A model generated the notes under the pieces. It saw only the letters and a list, made by a program, of their open reading frames with translations, did not search any database and was not told the DNA's origin. Shown here in pieces: positions 15,390 to 23,467 of a stretch of 64,000 nt of DNA. How positions within the stretch are numbered: the first letter of the stretch is position 1; every line of letters begins with the position of its first letter. The stretch lies in contig NZ_JAHRXF010000020.1 in NCBI RefSeq assembly GCF_019104725.1, positions 38,039 to 102,038 of the forward strand. The letters run 5' to 3'. Source of the stretch: Streptomyces corallincola (GTDB lineage Bacteria; Actinomycetota; Actinomycetes; Streptomycetales; Streptomycetaceae). Position numbers and translations under genes: made by a program.

Positions 15390-16652
15390 ATGATCAGAAG
15401 ACAACGGACGGCGGCGGGCGTCCTCGCTCTGCTCGCCGCCCTGACGGCCGGTCTCGCGGCTCCCGTCCCGGCGGCGGCCGACGAGACGGCGCAGCCCGCT
15501 CCGAAGGTCGAACTCGTCCTGGACGTCAGCGGTTCCATGCGCACCCGCGACATCGACGGCGGCACCCGGATGGCGGCGGCGAAGCAGGCGTTCAACGAGG
15601 TGCTCGACGCCACCCCGGAGGAGGTCCAGCTCGGTATCCGCACTCTGGGCGCCAACTACCGTGGCGACGACCGGCGTACGGGCTGCCAGGACACCGAGCA
15701 GCTCTACCCGGTCGGGCCGCTCGACCGGACGGGGGCGAAGACGGCGGTCGCCACGCTCCAGCCCACCGGCTGGACGCCCATCGGCCCGGCGATCCAGAAG
15801 GCGGCGGCCGACCTGGGCGGCGGTGACGGCACCCGCCGTATCGTCCTGATCAGCGACGGCGAGGACACCTGCCAGCCGCTCGACCCGTGCGAGGTCGCCC
15901 GCGAGATAGCCGCCAAGGGCATCGGGCTGACCATCGACACGCTCGGCCTGGTGCCCGACGCCAAGACCCGCGACCAGCTCAGCTGCATCGCGGACGCGAC
16001 CGGCGGGACGTACACCTCCGTCCAGCACAAGGAGGAACTGTCCGATCGCGTCGGCCAGTTGGTGGACCGGGCCGCCGATCCCGTGGTGACACCGGTGGCG
16101 GCGCGGGGCACGGCCGGGTGCGCCGACGCGCCCGCGCTGAAGTCCGGCCTCTACACGGACCGCGTGGACCTCGGCCGTGAGCGCTGGTACAAGGTGGACG
16201 TCCCGGCGGGCCGCGAGCTGCGCGCCTCGGTGAGCGTCGCCGACGACCGCGCGGTGACCCCCAACTACGGTGTGCTGCTGCGTGCGGTGACCACGCACGG
16301 CCGCGAGATCGTGCGCGGCGAGTCGTCCGGCACCGGCCGCACCGACGTGGCCTCCACCGGGCTGCGCTACCCCCGCCCGGAGAGCGACGACGACAACGCC
16401 CCCGCCGAGACGGTCTGTCTCCAGGTGACCGACTCCTTCTCGGCCGCGCCCGGCGTGAAGACCACGCCCGGTCTGCCGCTGGAACTGACCGTGGACGTGG
16501 TCAGCGGCACCCACCAGGCGTCCGACGTGGCCTCGTTCGGCCTCGGACGCGGCTGGTGGCTGCTCGGCGTACTGGTACTGGCCGGCTTCCTCGCCGGTCT
16601 GATCTGGGGCTGGCTCTCCCGCTGGCGGGTCGCGGTCTGGAGGACCAACTGA
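15390..16652 (+). CDS. Secreted/membrane-anchored vWA-domain protein
   Basis: 420-aa protein with an N-terminal signal peptide (LALLAALTAGLAAPVPAAA) and a vWA domain at about residues 35-215: MIDAS motif LVLDVSGSM (DxSxS), GWTPIGPAI (Thr) and VLISDGEDTC (Asp). A Cys-rich loop (GCQDTE, EDTCQPLDPC, LSCIAD) suggests extracellular disulfides. A C-terminal TM segment (WWLLGVLVLAGFLAGLIWGW) ends in a short basic tail. It starts 9 nt after the siderophore synthetase stop but has a weak RBS, so cotranscription is possible. Its stop overlaps the next start (TGATG). Role probably metal-dependent ligand binding at the cell surface; ligand unknown. Confidence 0.85.
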   Translation: MIRRQRTAAGVLALLAALTAGLAAPVPAAADETAQPAPKVELVLDVSGSMRTRDIDGGTRMAAAKQAFNEVLDATPEEVQLGIRTLGANYRGDDRRTGCQDTEQLYPVGPLDRTGAKTAVATLQPTGWTPIGPAIQKAAADLGGGDGTRRIVLISDGEDTCQPLDPCEVAREIAAKGIGLTIDTLGLVPDAKTRDQLSCIADATGGTYTSVQHKEELSDRVGQLVDRAADPVVTPVAARGTAGCADAPALKSGLYTDRVDLGRERWYKVDVPAGRELRASVSVADDRAVTPNYGVLLRAVTTHGREIVRGESSGTGRTDVASTGLRYPRPESDDDNAPAETVCLQVTDSFSAAPGVKTTPGLPLELTVDVVSGTHQASDVASFGLGRGWWLLGVLVLAGFLAGLIWGWLSRWRVAVWRTN

Positions 16653-17473
16653 TGCGTACCGTACGGACATTGGGCGCTGCTCTGCTGCTGATCGGGCTGG
16701 CCGCCGCACCGGCCGCCGCCGACTCCACACCGTCACCGGGCGCCTCCGGGGACACCAAGGCGCCGACCCGGGCGGGTACGTCGTTCCGCACCGCGACCGA
16801 ACTGGACCAGGGCCAGCGGGCCACCGCGTCCGGCTCCACCGGTGACTACCTGTACTGGTCGTTCCCGGCGGACACCGGTCAGCGCCCGACCGTCGAGGCG
16901 ACGGTACGGCTGCCTCGGGCGCACGGCGCGCAGACCTGGCAGCTCGACGTGTACGACGGTCTGCGCCGCCGCCAGGCGTGCCAGTACGGCGCCGCCACCC
17001 GCGCGGCCGGGCAGGACACCTCATCGGTCGCCCTGACCTGCGTGCTGCGCACGGTGCGCGGCTGGTCCGAGCCGTGGGCCAACGACCCGCTGCCGGGCAC
17101 CTATTACGTCCGGCTGACCGTGGTGGACCTGCCCCCCGCCGACCTCGGCCTTCCCGTTCGCACCGAGGTGCGGGTCGGCTCCAAGGACGTGGGCGGCCCG
17201 GCCGCCGTGGACGGCTCACTCGGCAAGCCGCTGGTGCCGGGCATCGCCACGCGGCGGTCCTCCGGGTCGGACGACACGGCCTCGGACTCCGGCGGCGCCA
17301 GGTCCGCCGTCCTCTCCGCCATCGAACCCGACGACGGCTGGTCCTCCGGCTGGTGGTCCGACCGCTGGGTCTGGACAGCCGTCGGCGGCCTGCTGGCAGC
17401 CCTCGCGGGCATCGGCGGCTACGCGCTGACGCGCGGCGCGGGGCGGCCCTCGCGGGTGCCGCCGGGGGTATAG
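16652..17473 (+). CDS. Secreted/membrane partner of the vWA protein
   Basis: 273-aa exported protein of unknown function, with a signal peptide (LGAALLLIGLAAAPAAA) and C-terminal TM (WVWTAVGGLLAALAGIGGYAL) followed by a basic tail, the same topology as the preceding vWA protein. The ectodomain begins AGTSFRTATELDQGQRATAS and contains YLYWSFPADTGQRPTVEATV, similar in style to the beta-sandwich region after the vWA domain in its neighbour (WYKVDVPAGRELRASVSV), so the two probably share a homologous domain. A paired surface complex is inferred from the 1-bp overlap (TGATG at 16652) and shared architecture. Confidence 0.7.
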   Translation: MRTVRTLGAALLLIGLAAAPAAADSTPSPGASGDTKAPTRAGTSFRTATELDQGQRATASGSTGDYLYWSFPADTGQRPTVEATVRLPRAHGAQTWQLDVYDGLRRRQACQYGAATRAAGQDTSSVALTCVLRTVRGWSEPWANDPLPGTYYVRLTVVDLPPADLGLPVRTEVRVGSKDVGGPAAVDGSLGKPLVPGIATRRSSGSDDTASDSGGARSAVLSAIEPDDGWSSGWWSDRWVWTAVGGLLAALAGIGGYALTRGAGRPSRVPPGV

Positions 17474-17500
17474 CGGCGCGGTACACGGAGCGACAACGGG

Positions 17501-17526
17501 CGGGCGGACTCGAAGGGGTCCGCCCG
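17501..17526 (+). terminator. Intrinsic terminator after the vWA pair
   Basis: CGGGCGGAC (17501-17509) pairs perfectly with GTCCGCCCG (17518-17526) across an 8-nt loop, followed by TTTC. It lies 28 bp after the stop at 17473. Confidence 0.8.
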
Positions 17527-17698
17527 TTTCCGTGTGCGGGGCGGGGGCTCCTGCGGAGGGCGGGCAGGAAACCCGGTCGTGTGACCCGGTTGTCGGACCC
17601 GGCCCCTACTCTTCGAAGGTGGGCCGCCCGTCCGGCAGACCCACGGGGAACAGCGGACCCACCGAGGGCAAGGGTGCGCGGAGGGAGGCGGAGGTGCT

Positions 17699-18343
17699 GT
17701 GACCGGCGCTCTGACCGCTGCTCAGCGGCGGGTGGTGGAGGGGGCCGACCCGGTCAGCGGGCGGCTGCGGAGCGGGACCCCGGCGCAGTGCGCGGCGCTG
17801 GTGAAGCGGGGGCTGGCGTTCCGGCATCCGAGACCGCCGCACGATCACTTCCTGACGCCCGCCGGACACCGGTTGCGCGAGGCGCCCGAGGCGGACGCGG
17901 CGCCCCCGGCACCGGCGCCCGCTCCGGTCCCGGCCTCCGACGTCTTCGCCGCGCGGATCGGCGGTGAGGAGGCGGCTCCGGCGGCCGGTCCGGCGCGGCT
18001 GCGGGAGGTGCGGGGTGCCTGGCAGGGGCTGGTGGAGCTGCGGCGGATGACGAATCAGGGGGGCGCCATCGACCGGCCGTGCGGCTGGGAGCGTACGCAT
18101 CTGGTGCGGGCCGCCGCACTGGCGCTGGAGGCCGCAGGACACCACCCGGCCGGGCCGGACGGCACCGACGGCTACCGGGTACGGACGACCGCGCAGCCCG
18201 AGGCGGTCGCCGTGTACGCCCCGGACGCGGAGACACTCGGCGCCTGCGCGGCCACGTTGGAGCGCGCGGGCTGGCAGGCCGGGGAGTACACGGAGCCTCG
18301 GTCGCGTGTCCGGCACCTGCTGGCCTCCCCGCGCCGGGCGTGA
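17699..18343 (+). CDS. Uncharacterised protein with winged-helix-like N-terminus
   Basis: 214-aa cytosolic protein I do not recognise as a named family. The first ~60 residues (LTAAQRRVVEGADPVSGRL, AQCAALVKRGLAFRH, HDHFLTPAGHRLREA) have the rhythm of a winged-helix DNA-binding domain with a TPAGHRLR end. An Ala/Pro linker follows, then a second domain containing NQGGAIDRPCGWERTHLVRAAALAL. The GTG start at 17699 has a strong GGAGGGAGGCGGAGG upstream. It is isolated, after a terminator and convergent with the deaminase gene. A DNA-binding role is inference only. Confidence 0.6.
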   Translation: MTGALTAAQRRVVEGADPVSGRLRSGTPAQCAALVKRGLAFRHPRPPHDHFLTPAGHRLREAPEADAAPPAPAPAPVPASDVFAARIGGEEAAPAAGPARLREVRGAWQGLVELRRMTNQGGAIDRPCGWERTHLVRAAALALEAAGHHPAGPDGTDGYRVRTTAQPEAVAVYAPDAETLGACAATLERAGWQAGEYTEPRSRVRHLLASPRRA

Positions 18344-18580
18344 GGGAGGGGGCGCGAACCGGGGTCGCACTCGGTGTGCGGTACGTCCCGTACGCGGGAG
18401 GGAACGTGGCTCGGCGGCCCGGGGGACGGAGTGTGTCCCCGGGCGGGCCGTTCGCGGACGGAGGTGGCCGTTCCGGGGCGTGTGTGGAGCGCGCCCCGGA
18501 ACCGCCGCCGCGGCCCCCGCTCGGGTCCGCGGCCCACCGGCAGCGAGCCGTCTCTCCCCGCCGGAGTCCGCCGGGCGGGC

Positions 18581-19960
18581 TCAGCCGCCGGTGGCGATGT
18601 GCGCGAGGCGGCGCGCCTGGTCGCGGGTGGCGCGGGCGATGGCGTCCTCGTCCACGGTGAGCAGCCGTCCGTCCTCGACGATCTGCCGTCCATGCACGAA
18701 GGACGCGGTGACCGGGGCCGGAGCACCGAGGACCAGCGCGGCCACCGGGTCGGCGATGGAGGCGTGGGCGAGGGTGTCCATCCGCCACAGCACCAGGTCG
18801 GCGAGTTTCCCGGCCTCCAGCGAGCCGGTGTCGTCGGCCCGGCCGAGGACGCGTGCCCCGCCGTGCGTGGCGAGCCGCAGGGCCTGCCGGGCGTTCAGCG
18901 CGCGTTCCCGGTGCGGGCCGAGCCGGTTGACGAGGAGGGCGTTGCGCAGTTCGGTGTGGAGTTCGCCGGACTCGTTGGAGGCGGTGCCGTCCACGCCGAG
19001 GCCGACCGGCACCCCGGCGGCGAGCATGTCGGGGACGCGCGCGATACCGGCGGCGAGGCGGGCGTTGGACGACGGGCAGTGCGCGACGCCGGTCCCGGTG
19101 CGGGCGAACGCGGCGATGTCGGAGTCGTTCATGTGGACGCAGTGCGCCATCCACACGTCCGCGCCGAGCCAGCCGGTGGACTCGAAGTAGTCGGTCGGCC
19201 CCCTGCCGAACAGCTCGTGGCAGAACTTCTCCTCCTCCACGGTCTCCGACCCGTGGGTGTGCAGCCGTACGCCGAGCCGACGCGCCAACTCGGCGCCCTG
19301 CTTGAGCAGTTCGGTGGAGACGGAGAACGGGGAGCAGGGCGCGACGGCGATCTGGGTCATCGCGTCGGAGGAGGGGTCGTGGTGGGCGCGTACGGTCTCC
19401 TCGGTGGCGGCGAGCGCACCGTCCAGGCTCTCGACGGCGAAGTCCGGGGGCAGTCCGCCGTCCGACTCGCCCCGGTCCATCGAGCCGCGCGCGAGGGTGA
19501 AGCGGACGCCGGTCTCACGGGCGGCGCGGATGATCGCGCCGGACAGGTCGCCGGAGCCGCGCGGGAAGACGTAGTGGTGGTCCATCGCGGTGGTGACACC
19601 GCCCCGCGCCATCATCGCCAGGGACCCCTGGGCCGCCGCGTACACCATCGGCTCGTCGATACGGGCCCAGGTCGGGTAGAGCGCCACCAGCCAGTCGAAG
19701 AGGTTGTGGTCGGTGGCCAGACCTCGGGTGATCCACTGGTAGAAGTGGTGATGGGTGTTGACCAGGCCGGGGGTGGCGAGGTGCCCGGTCGCGTCGATGC
19801 GGCGCACGACGTTCTCCAGGCCCTCGGGGGCCCGCCCGGCGCCGACCGATTCGATGCGGTGACCGGCGAGGACCAGATGGCCGGTCGCGTGCTCGGTGCC
19901 GTCGGCGTCTACGGTGGCGATCGCGCAGTTCTCGATGACGGTGCGCGGAGCTGCTGCCAT
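18581..19960 (-). CDS. 8-oxoguanine deaminase-type amidohydrolase
   Basis: 459-aa amidohydrolase of the TrzN/AtzB/8-oxoguanine deaminase group, probably converting 8-oxoguanine (or a related purine) to urate. Metal-site motifs: PGLVNTHHHFYQW (HxH), RLHTHGSETVEEE (His), MAHCVHM (His) and GLGVDGTASNES (Asp). QITRG-like substrate-loop residues follow the HHH motif. The ATG at 19960 follows GAGAAGGACGCATC; the longer frame adds 13 unsupported residues. Location downstream of uricase on the same strand fits a feeder enzyme of urate catabolism, but a strong terminator hairpin separates it from uox, so it probably has its own promoter. Confidence 0.85.
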   Translation of the reverse strand: MAAAPRTVIENCAIATVDADGTEHATGHLVLAGHRIESVGAGRAPEGLENVVRRIDATGHLATPGLVNTHHHFYQWITRGLATDHNLFDWLVALYPTWARIDEPMVYAAAQGSLAMMARGGVTTAMDHHYVFPRGSGDLSGAIIRAARETGVRFTLARGSMDRGESDGGLPPDFAVESLDGALAATEETVRAHHDPSSDAMTQIAVAPCSPFSVSTELLKQGAELARRLGVRLHTHGSETVEEEKFCHELFGRGPTDYFESTGWLGADVWMAHCVHMNDSDIAAFARTGTGVAHCPSSNARLAAGIARVPDMLAAGVPVGLGVDGTASNESGELHTELRNALLVNRLGPHRERALNARQALRLATHGGARVLGRADDTGSLEAGKLADLVLWRMDTLAHASIADPVAALVLGAPAPVTASFVHGRQIVEDGRLLTVDEDAIARATRDQARRLAHIATGG

Positions 19961-20025
19961 GATGCGTCCTTCTCGCTTCGCGGACTTCGGGTGAGGCACG
20001 GCAGGGCCCCGGATGAGTTCGAGTG

Positions 20026-20056
20026 CCGTGACCGGGGATGGTTTCCCCGGTCACGG
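20026..20056 (-). terminator. Strong hairpin downstream of uricase
   Basis: A perfect 13-bp stem (CCGTGACCGGGGA at 20026-20038 with its complement at 20044-20056, 5-nt loop) lies between the uox stop and the deaminase start. No T-run follows. Confidence 0.75.
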
Positions 20057-20111
20057 GTGCCGAAAGAGGGTGTACGGCAATGCGGGTGACGATCCGTCAG
20101 GGAACGTACCG

Positions 20112-21026
20112 TCAGAGGTTGCTGAGGTCCACCGGGATGGCGGGTTCGCAGCCGTCGCGCAGCACGGTCGCCTCGATGAGGCCGTACGGGCGGTCGGCGG
20201 CGAAGTAGACCTCGTTGTCGTTCTTCAGCCCGAACGGCTCCAGATCGACCAGGAAGTGGTGCTTGTTGGGGAGCGAGAAGCGGACCTCGTCCACCTCCGC
20301 GCGCTCGTCGATGATCCGCGCGCCCATCCGGTACAGCGTCTGCTGGAGCGAGAGCGAGTAGGTCTCCACGAACGCTTGGAGCAGGTGCCGCCTCACCTCG
20401 GCGTACGACGTCTCCCAGTCGGGCATCTCCCTGGCGTCGTCGGTCCAGTTGAAGCGCCAGCGCGCGGAGACCGAGGTGGCGAGGACGCGGTCGCGGGTCT
20501 CCTTCAGCGTCGTGTACTTGTCCTTGGCGTAGCCCCAGAACTCGGAGTCGGTGGAGTTCATGACGGTGAGGTCCTTGAGGCCGGAGATCACCTCCCAGCG
20601 TTCGCCGTCGTGGAAGACCTGGGTCAGCCGGGTCTCCTGGCCGGTGCGGACGAAGGAGTGCCGGGGGCCGCCGGGGGGCTCACCGGGACCGGCGGGCTCG
20701 ATCCGCTCCCAGGCGTACTCCTCGATCCGGATGCGCGCGGTACGGATCGCCTCCTGGGAGGTGACGAAGTGCCGGGCGAGGTGGATGCCGAACTGTTCGG
20801 CGGAGTCGATGCCGTACTCCTTGGCGAACGCGTACACCGTGTTCTTGGTGGTGTCGGTCGGCAGCACGTTGGTGTTGGAGCCGGAGTAGTGCACGTCCGC
20901 CATGTCACCGCTGAGGCTGACGGAGACGTTGAGGTCCTTGATGTGGTGGGTGACGCCGTCCCGCGTGATCCTGACGACCCGGTTCTCCGCCTTGCCGTAC
21001 TGGTTCTGTCCCAGGATGGTGGGCAT
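20112..21026 (-). CDS. uox: Urate oxidase (uricase)
   Basis: 304-aa cofactor-free uricase oxidising urate to 5-hydroxyisourate. Motifs: GQNQYGKAENRVVRI with the N-terminal active-site Lys region, TNVLPTDTTKNTVYAFAKEY (catalytic Thr), VHYSGSNTNV, FVRTGQETRLTQVFHDG, GLKDLTVMNSTDSEFWGY, a TTLKETRDRVLATSVSARW segment, and HHFLVDLEPFGLKNDNEVY near the C-terminus. Length is normal for bacterial uricases. It follows the decarboxylase/hydrolase fusion gene after 5 nt with GGGAG as RBS, so the two steps after urate oxidation are coexpressed with it. Confidence 0.96.
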   Translation of the reverse strand: MPTILGQNQYGKAENRVVRITRDGVTHHIKDLNVSVSLSGDMADVHYSGSNTNVLPTDTTKNTVYAFAKEYGIDSAEQFGIHLARHFVTSQEAIRTARIRIEEYAWERIEPAGPGEPPGGPRHSFVRTGQETRLTQVFHDGERWEVISGLKDLTVMNSTDSEFWGYAKDKYTTLKETRDRVLATSVSARWRFNWTDDAREMPDWETSYAEVRRHLLQAFVETYSLSLQQTLYRMGARIIDERAEVDEVRFSLPNKHHFLVDLEPFGLKNDNEVYFAADRPYGLIEATVLRDGCEPAIPVDLSNL

Positions 21027-21031
21027 CTGTG

Positions 21032-22054
21032 CTAGCTCCCTCGGTATACGGAGTAGCCGAACGGATTGAGCAGCAGCGGCACGTGATAGTGCTCCCCCGC
21101 CGCGACGGCGAAGGTGATCGCCACCTCGGGGAAGAACGCGGGGCCGGTGTCCCGGTTCGCGGGGGCGTCCTGCTGCGCATCATCGGCTTGCGTCCGGCCT
21201 TGCGGGTGGTCCGGCTCCTGCCCTTGCGGGTGGTCCTGCTTCCCGCCCTGCGGGGCGTCCCGCTTCCCGCCCTGCCGCCGGTCCTGCGCCTGGTCCTGCT
21301 CGAAGTACGCCTCCACGGCGAAATCGAGCCGTACGTGGGTGGTGCCCTCCGGTGGTGCGGGGAGGTCCCTGCACCGGCCGTCGGTGTCGGTCGCGGAGCC
21401 GCCCAGGTCGCGCCAGTCGGCGTCCCGTCCGGCGCGGGCGGCGATGCGGACGGCGACGCCCCGGGCGGGGCGGCCCACGGAGGTGTCCAGGATGTGGGTG
21501 GACACGGAGGCGGTGCGGGTGGTGCTCATGGGACGGGCGTCCTCTTCCGGGAGTGCGGCGAGCCGGGCCAGGCGGATGCGGTTGATCCTGCCCAGTTCGG
21601 TGCGGACGGTGTCCCATTCCCGGTCCGGCGGGTTGCCGAGCCGTTCGCGGACCGCGTCCCGCATCCGCTCGGCGCTCAGACCGGTGGCGCAGATGAGGAA
21701 GACATGGCCGAATCTCTCCTGGTAGGCGAGGTTCAGTTCGAGCATTTCCGCCTTCAGCTCGGCGGAGGCACCGGCCATGCCGCGCTGTTCACGGGCGGAG
21801 TCCGGGTCGCCGGGCCGGGGGCGGCCGATGGGCGGGTGACCGGCCATCGCCTCGCGCAGATCGGCCGTGGTCAGGGCGGCGGTGGCCGTCTCACCCGCGG
21901 CGCAGAGGTCTTCAGCAGTGGCGTAGGGCCGGGCGGCGAGCAGCCGCCGCACCCACTCCGTGGACGCGCAGACCTCGTGGAGCGCGGCGCGGGCCTCGGG
22001 TTCCGCCGCGCCGTTGAGCCGGGCCAGGCCCGGTGGCGTGGGAGTCGTGGTCAC
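21032..22054 (-). CDS. OHCU decarboxylase fused to 5-hydroxyisourate hydrolase
   Basis: One 340-aa frame contains two enzymes usually encoded separately. Residues 1-170 are OHCU decarboxylase (UraD-like): CASTEWVRRLLAARPY, AMAGHPPIGRP with catalytic His, and RFGHVFLICATGLSAERM. Residues 175-340 are HIU hydrolase (UraH/PucM-like): STHILDTSVGRPARGVAV, HVRLDFAVEAYFEQ, FFPEVAITFAV and the hallmark C-terminal YRGS. An insertion of about 50 Gln/Asp/Gly/Lys-rich residues with PQGG/HPQG repeats interrupts the hydrolase before the FFPEV strand. An internal ATG at 21532 with AGAGGA upstream could still start a separate hydrolase. The GTG start at 22054 follows GGAGG. Confidence 0.9.
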   Translation of the reverse strand: MTTTPTPPGLARLNGAAEPEARAALHEVCASTEWVRRLLAARPYATAEDLCAAGETATAALTTADLREAMAGHPPIGRPRPGDPDSAREQRGMAGASAELKAEMLELNLAYQERFGHVFLICATGLSAERMRDAVRERLGNPPDREWDTVRTELGRINRIRLARLAALPEEDARPMSTTRTASVSTHILDTSVGRPARGVAVRIAARAGRDADWRDLGGSATDTDGRCRDLPAPPEGTTHVRLDFAVEAYFEQDQAQDRRQGGKRDAPQGGKQDHPQGQEPDHPQGRTQADDAQQDAPANRDTGPAFFPEVAITFAVAAGEHYHVPLLLNPFGYSVYRGS

Positions 22055-22127
22055 GTCAGCCTCCGTGGCCGGAAACGGCCGTCGTGCGGATCGGGCTGCC
22101 GCCAGCTAACGCCCTGAAAAACGGGGC

Positions 22128-22144
22128 GTCAACAGTTTGTTGAA
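22128..22144. promoter_or_regulatory. Palindromic operator TCAAC-N5-GTTGA upstream of urate operon
   Basis: TCAAC (22129-22133) and GTTGA (22139-22143) with a 5-bp spacer reproduce the allB/allR palindrome at 1739-1757. On the minus strand its end forms TTGACG, a -35-like hexamer 18 bp from TAGCTG, facing the fusion gene that starts at 22054. Confidence 0.6.
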
Positions 22145-22245
22145 AAATCCGTGTAACAAGCGGGGGTCACGGTCACCGAGGGCCGGAAACGGAGCAGCAC
22201 CGGCCCCGCGCGGTCCCCGGCAACCCTGCACTGCACCCCGCGCGG

Positions 22246-22608
22246 TCAGTCGCCCTTCTCCCGGTTCAGGTAGTTGTAGACGGTGAAGCGGCTGACCCCG
22301 AGCGCGCTCGCCACCGTTTCCACCCCGTGCCGCACCGCGAACGCGCCGCGCGCCTCCAGCGACCGTACGACCTCCTGCTTCGTCCTGCGGTCCAGGTCGG
22401 CGAGGGGCCGGCCGTACCGGCGCTGCAACGCGGCCAGGATGTGAGCGAGGGAGTCCGCGAGCTGCGGCAGCCGTACGGCGATCACGTCCGCGCCCTCCCA
22501 GGCGAGCACGACATCCTCGGGACCGGCCTCGCCGGGCGGGAGCAGTTGCCCGCCCATCGCGTCCACCAGGGGTTTCACCGCCGCGACGAAGGACTCGTCC
22601 CCGGTCAC
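22246..22608 (-). CDS. YheO-type helix-turn-helix regulator (short)
   Basis: 120-aa protein whose C-terminal half (RTKQEVVRSLEARGAFAVRHG, VETVASALGVSRFTVYNYLN) is the HTH_22-type DNA-binding domain of YheO/DauR-like regulators. The N-terminal half (FVAAVKPLVDAMGGQLLPPG, GADVIAVRLPQLADSLAHIL) may be a short sensor remnant, since full YheO proteins are ~220-240 aa with a PAS-like domain. The GTG start overlaps the upstream stop by 4 bp (GTGA, 22605-22608). Position upstream of the urate genes suggests it regulates them; ligand unknown. Confidence 0.75.
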   Translation of the reverse strand: MTGDESFVAAVKPLVDAMGGQLLPPGEAGPEDVVLAWEGADVIAVRLPQLADSLAHILAALQRRYGRPLADLDRRTKQEVVRSLEARGAFAVRHGVETVASALGVSRFTVYNYLNREKGD

Positions 22609-22874
22609 CCGCGACGCTCCCCGGCCGGGTCCTGGACCACGTTGACCTGGAGCGAGATCCGGGTGGCCCCGGCTTCGAGGGTGCGGCGCAGCAGCGCGTC
22701 CACGGTGTTCAGGACGCCCTCGGCGCCACCCACCGCCGTGTTGCCGAACGGGCCGACGTCGATCGCGTCAAGGTCGGCGGCCTCGATGACCTCGCGGGCG
22801 ACGACGGCGTGCGCGGGGGCCTCGTCGAGGTCGAAGGGCTCGGTCGTGAACTCCACTTTCAATCGCACGCGCAC
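22605..22874 (-). CDS. Small conserved protein, possible ferredoxin-like fold
   Basis: 89-aa protein, no signal peptide. Sequence features are VRLKVEFTTEPFDLDEAPAH, VVAREVIEAADLDAIDVGPF, a glycine-rich GNTAVGGAEGVLNTVDALLR and a final strand RISLQVNVVQ. The alternating strand/helix pattern would fit a small ferredoxin-like (MTH1187/YkoF-style) fold, but I do not recognise the family. It is translationally coupled to the HTH regulator (4-bp overlap), so it probably senses a ligand for, or modulates, that short regulator. GTG start at 22874 with a weak RBS. Confidence 0.6.
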   Translation of the reverse strand: MRVRLKVEFTTEPFDLDEAPAHAVVAREVIEAADLDAIDVGPFGNTAVGGAEGVLNTVDALLRRTLEAGATRISLQVNVVQDPAGERRG

Positions 22875-22921
22875 AACCTACCGCCCACCGCCTCGACGAC
22901 CGGCGTATATCGACGGCGATA

Positions 22922-22957
22922 CTCCATCAGGCAGAAGTAGCATTCCACCATGCGGAA
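22922..22957. promoter_or_regulatory. Tandem IclR-type operator upstream of the small HTH operon
   Basis: TTCCACCATGCGGAA (22943-22957) matches the aceB box at 13 of 15 positions and extends to CATTCC-N7-GGAATG. A weaker copy, CTCCATCAGGCAGAA, lies exactly 21 bp away (22922-22936). The same strong/weak pairing at 21 bp is seen upstream of allB/allR and aceB. Confidence 0.6.
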
Positions 22958-23135
22958 TGAGATTCCTCGTCACTCCCGACCGGAGGCAGCGCGGTCCGGC
23001 GGGGATGCGCGGACCGGCGGCTCGCCGTCGGTTTGTCGATTCTCTTCACCTGAGGCTGCGAGTCCTCGGCCCGTCCCGGCGGGTTCCCCGCTCCCCCGCG
23101 TGGCACCCCGGCCGCCGACGCGGGACGCTGGACGC

Positions 23136-23384
23136 ATGAGCACTCCGGCACGGCATCCGCACATCGTCGTCCACGCCCCCGCGCTGGACGGTTCGCGGCG
23201 GGTGACCGAGGGGGACGTGACCCTGGGACTGGCCTCGCACCTGGACGACGTGGTGGAGATCCTGCGACTGGCCGATCTGGACCGGGTCGAGGTGGAGGAG
23301 ACCGATCTGATCGACTGGCAGGGCGGCGGCCCGGAGGAGTGGCCGGGGCTGACCGAGCACGATGTCCGGACGCGCGGCGCCTGA
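23136..23384 (+). CDS. Small acidic conserved protein
   Basis: 82-aa acidic protein with no signal or membrane segment. The pattern HPHIVVHAPALDGSRRVTEG, then DDVVEILRLADL and LIDWQGGGPEEW, resembles a short Streptomyces family of unknown function that I recall as hypothetical proteins with a terminal W-x-G-x3-W motif. The ATG at 23136 is chosen by that pattern; RBS is weak. The operator at 22943 lies about 180 bp upstream and could also affect this gene. Confidence 0.6.
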   Translation: MSTPARHPHIVVHAPALDGSRRVTEGDVTLGLASHLDDVVEILRLADLDRVEVEETDLIDWQGGGPEEWPGLTEHDVRTRGA

Positions 23385-23467
23385 CCGCGCCGGGGGCACA
23401 CAGTCGTCTTTCGCGGGTACTCGGGCGGCGGACGGTCGGAGAGTCGAACGGTGTGGAGGTGGCCACG

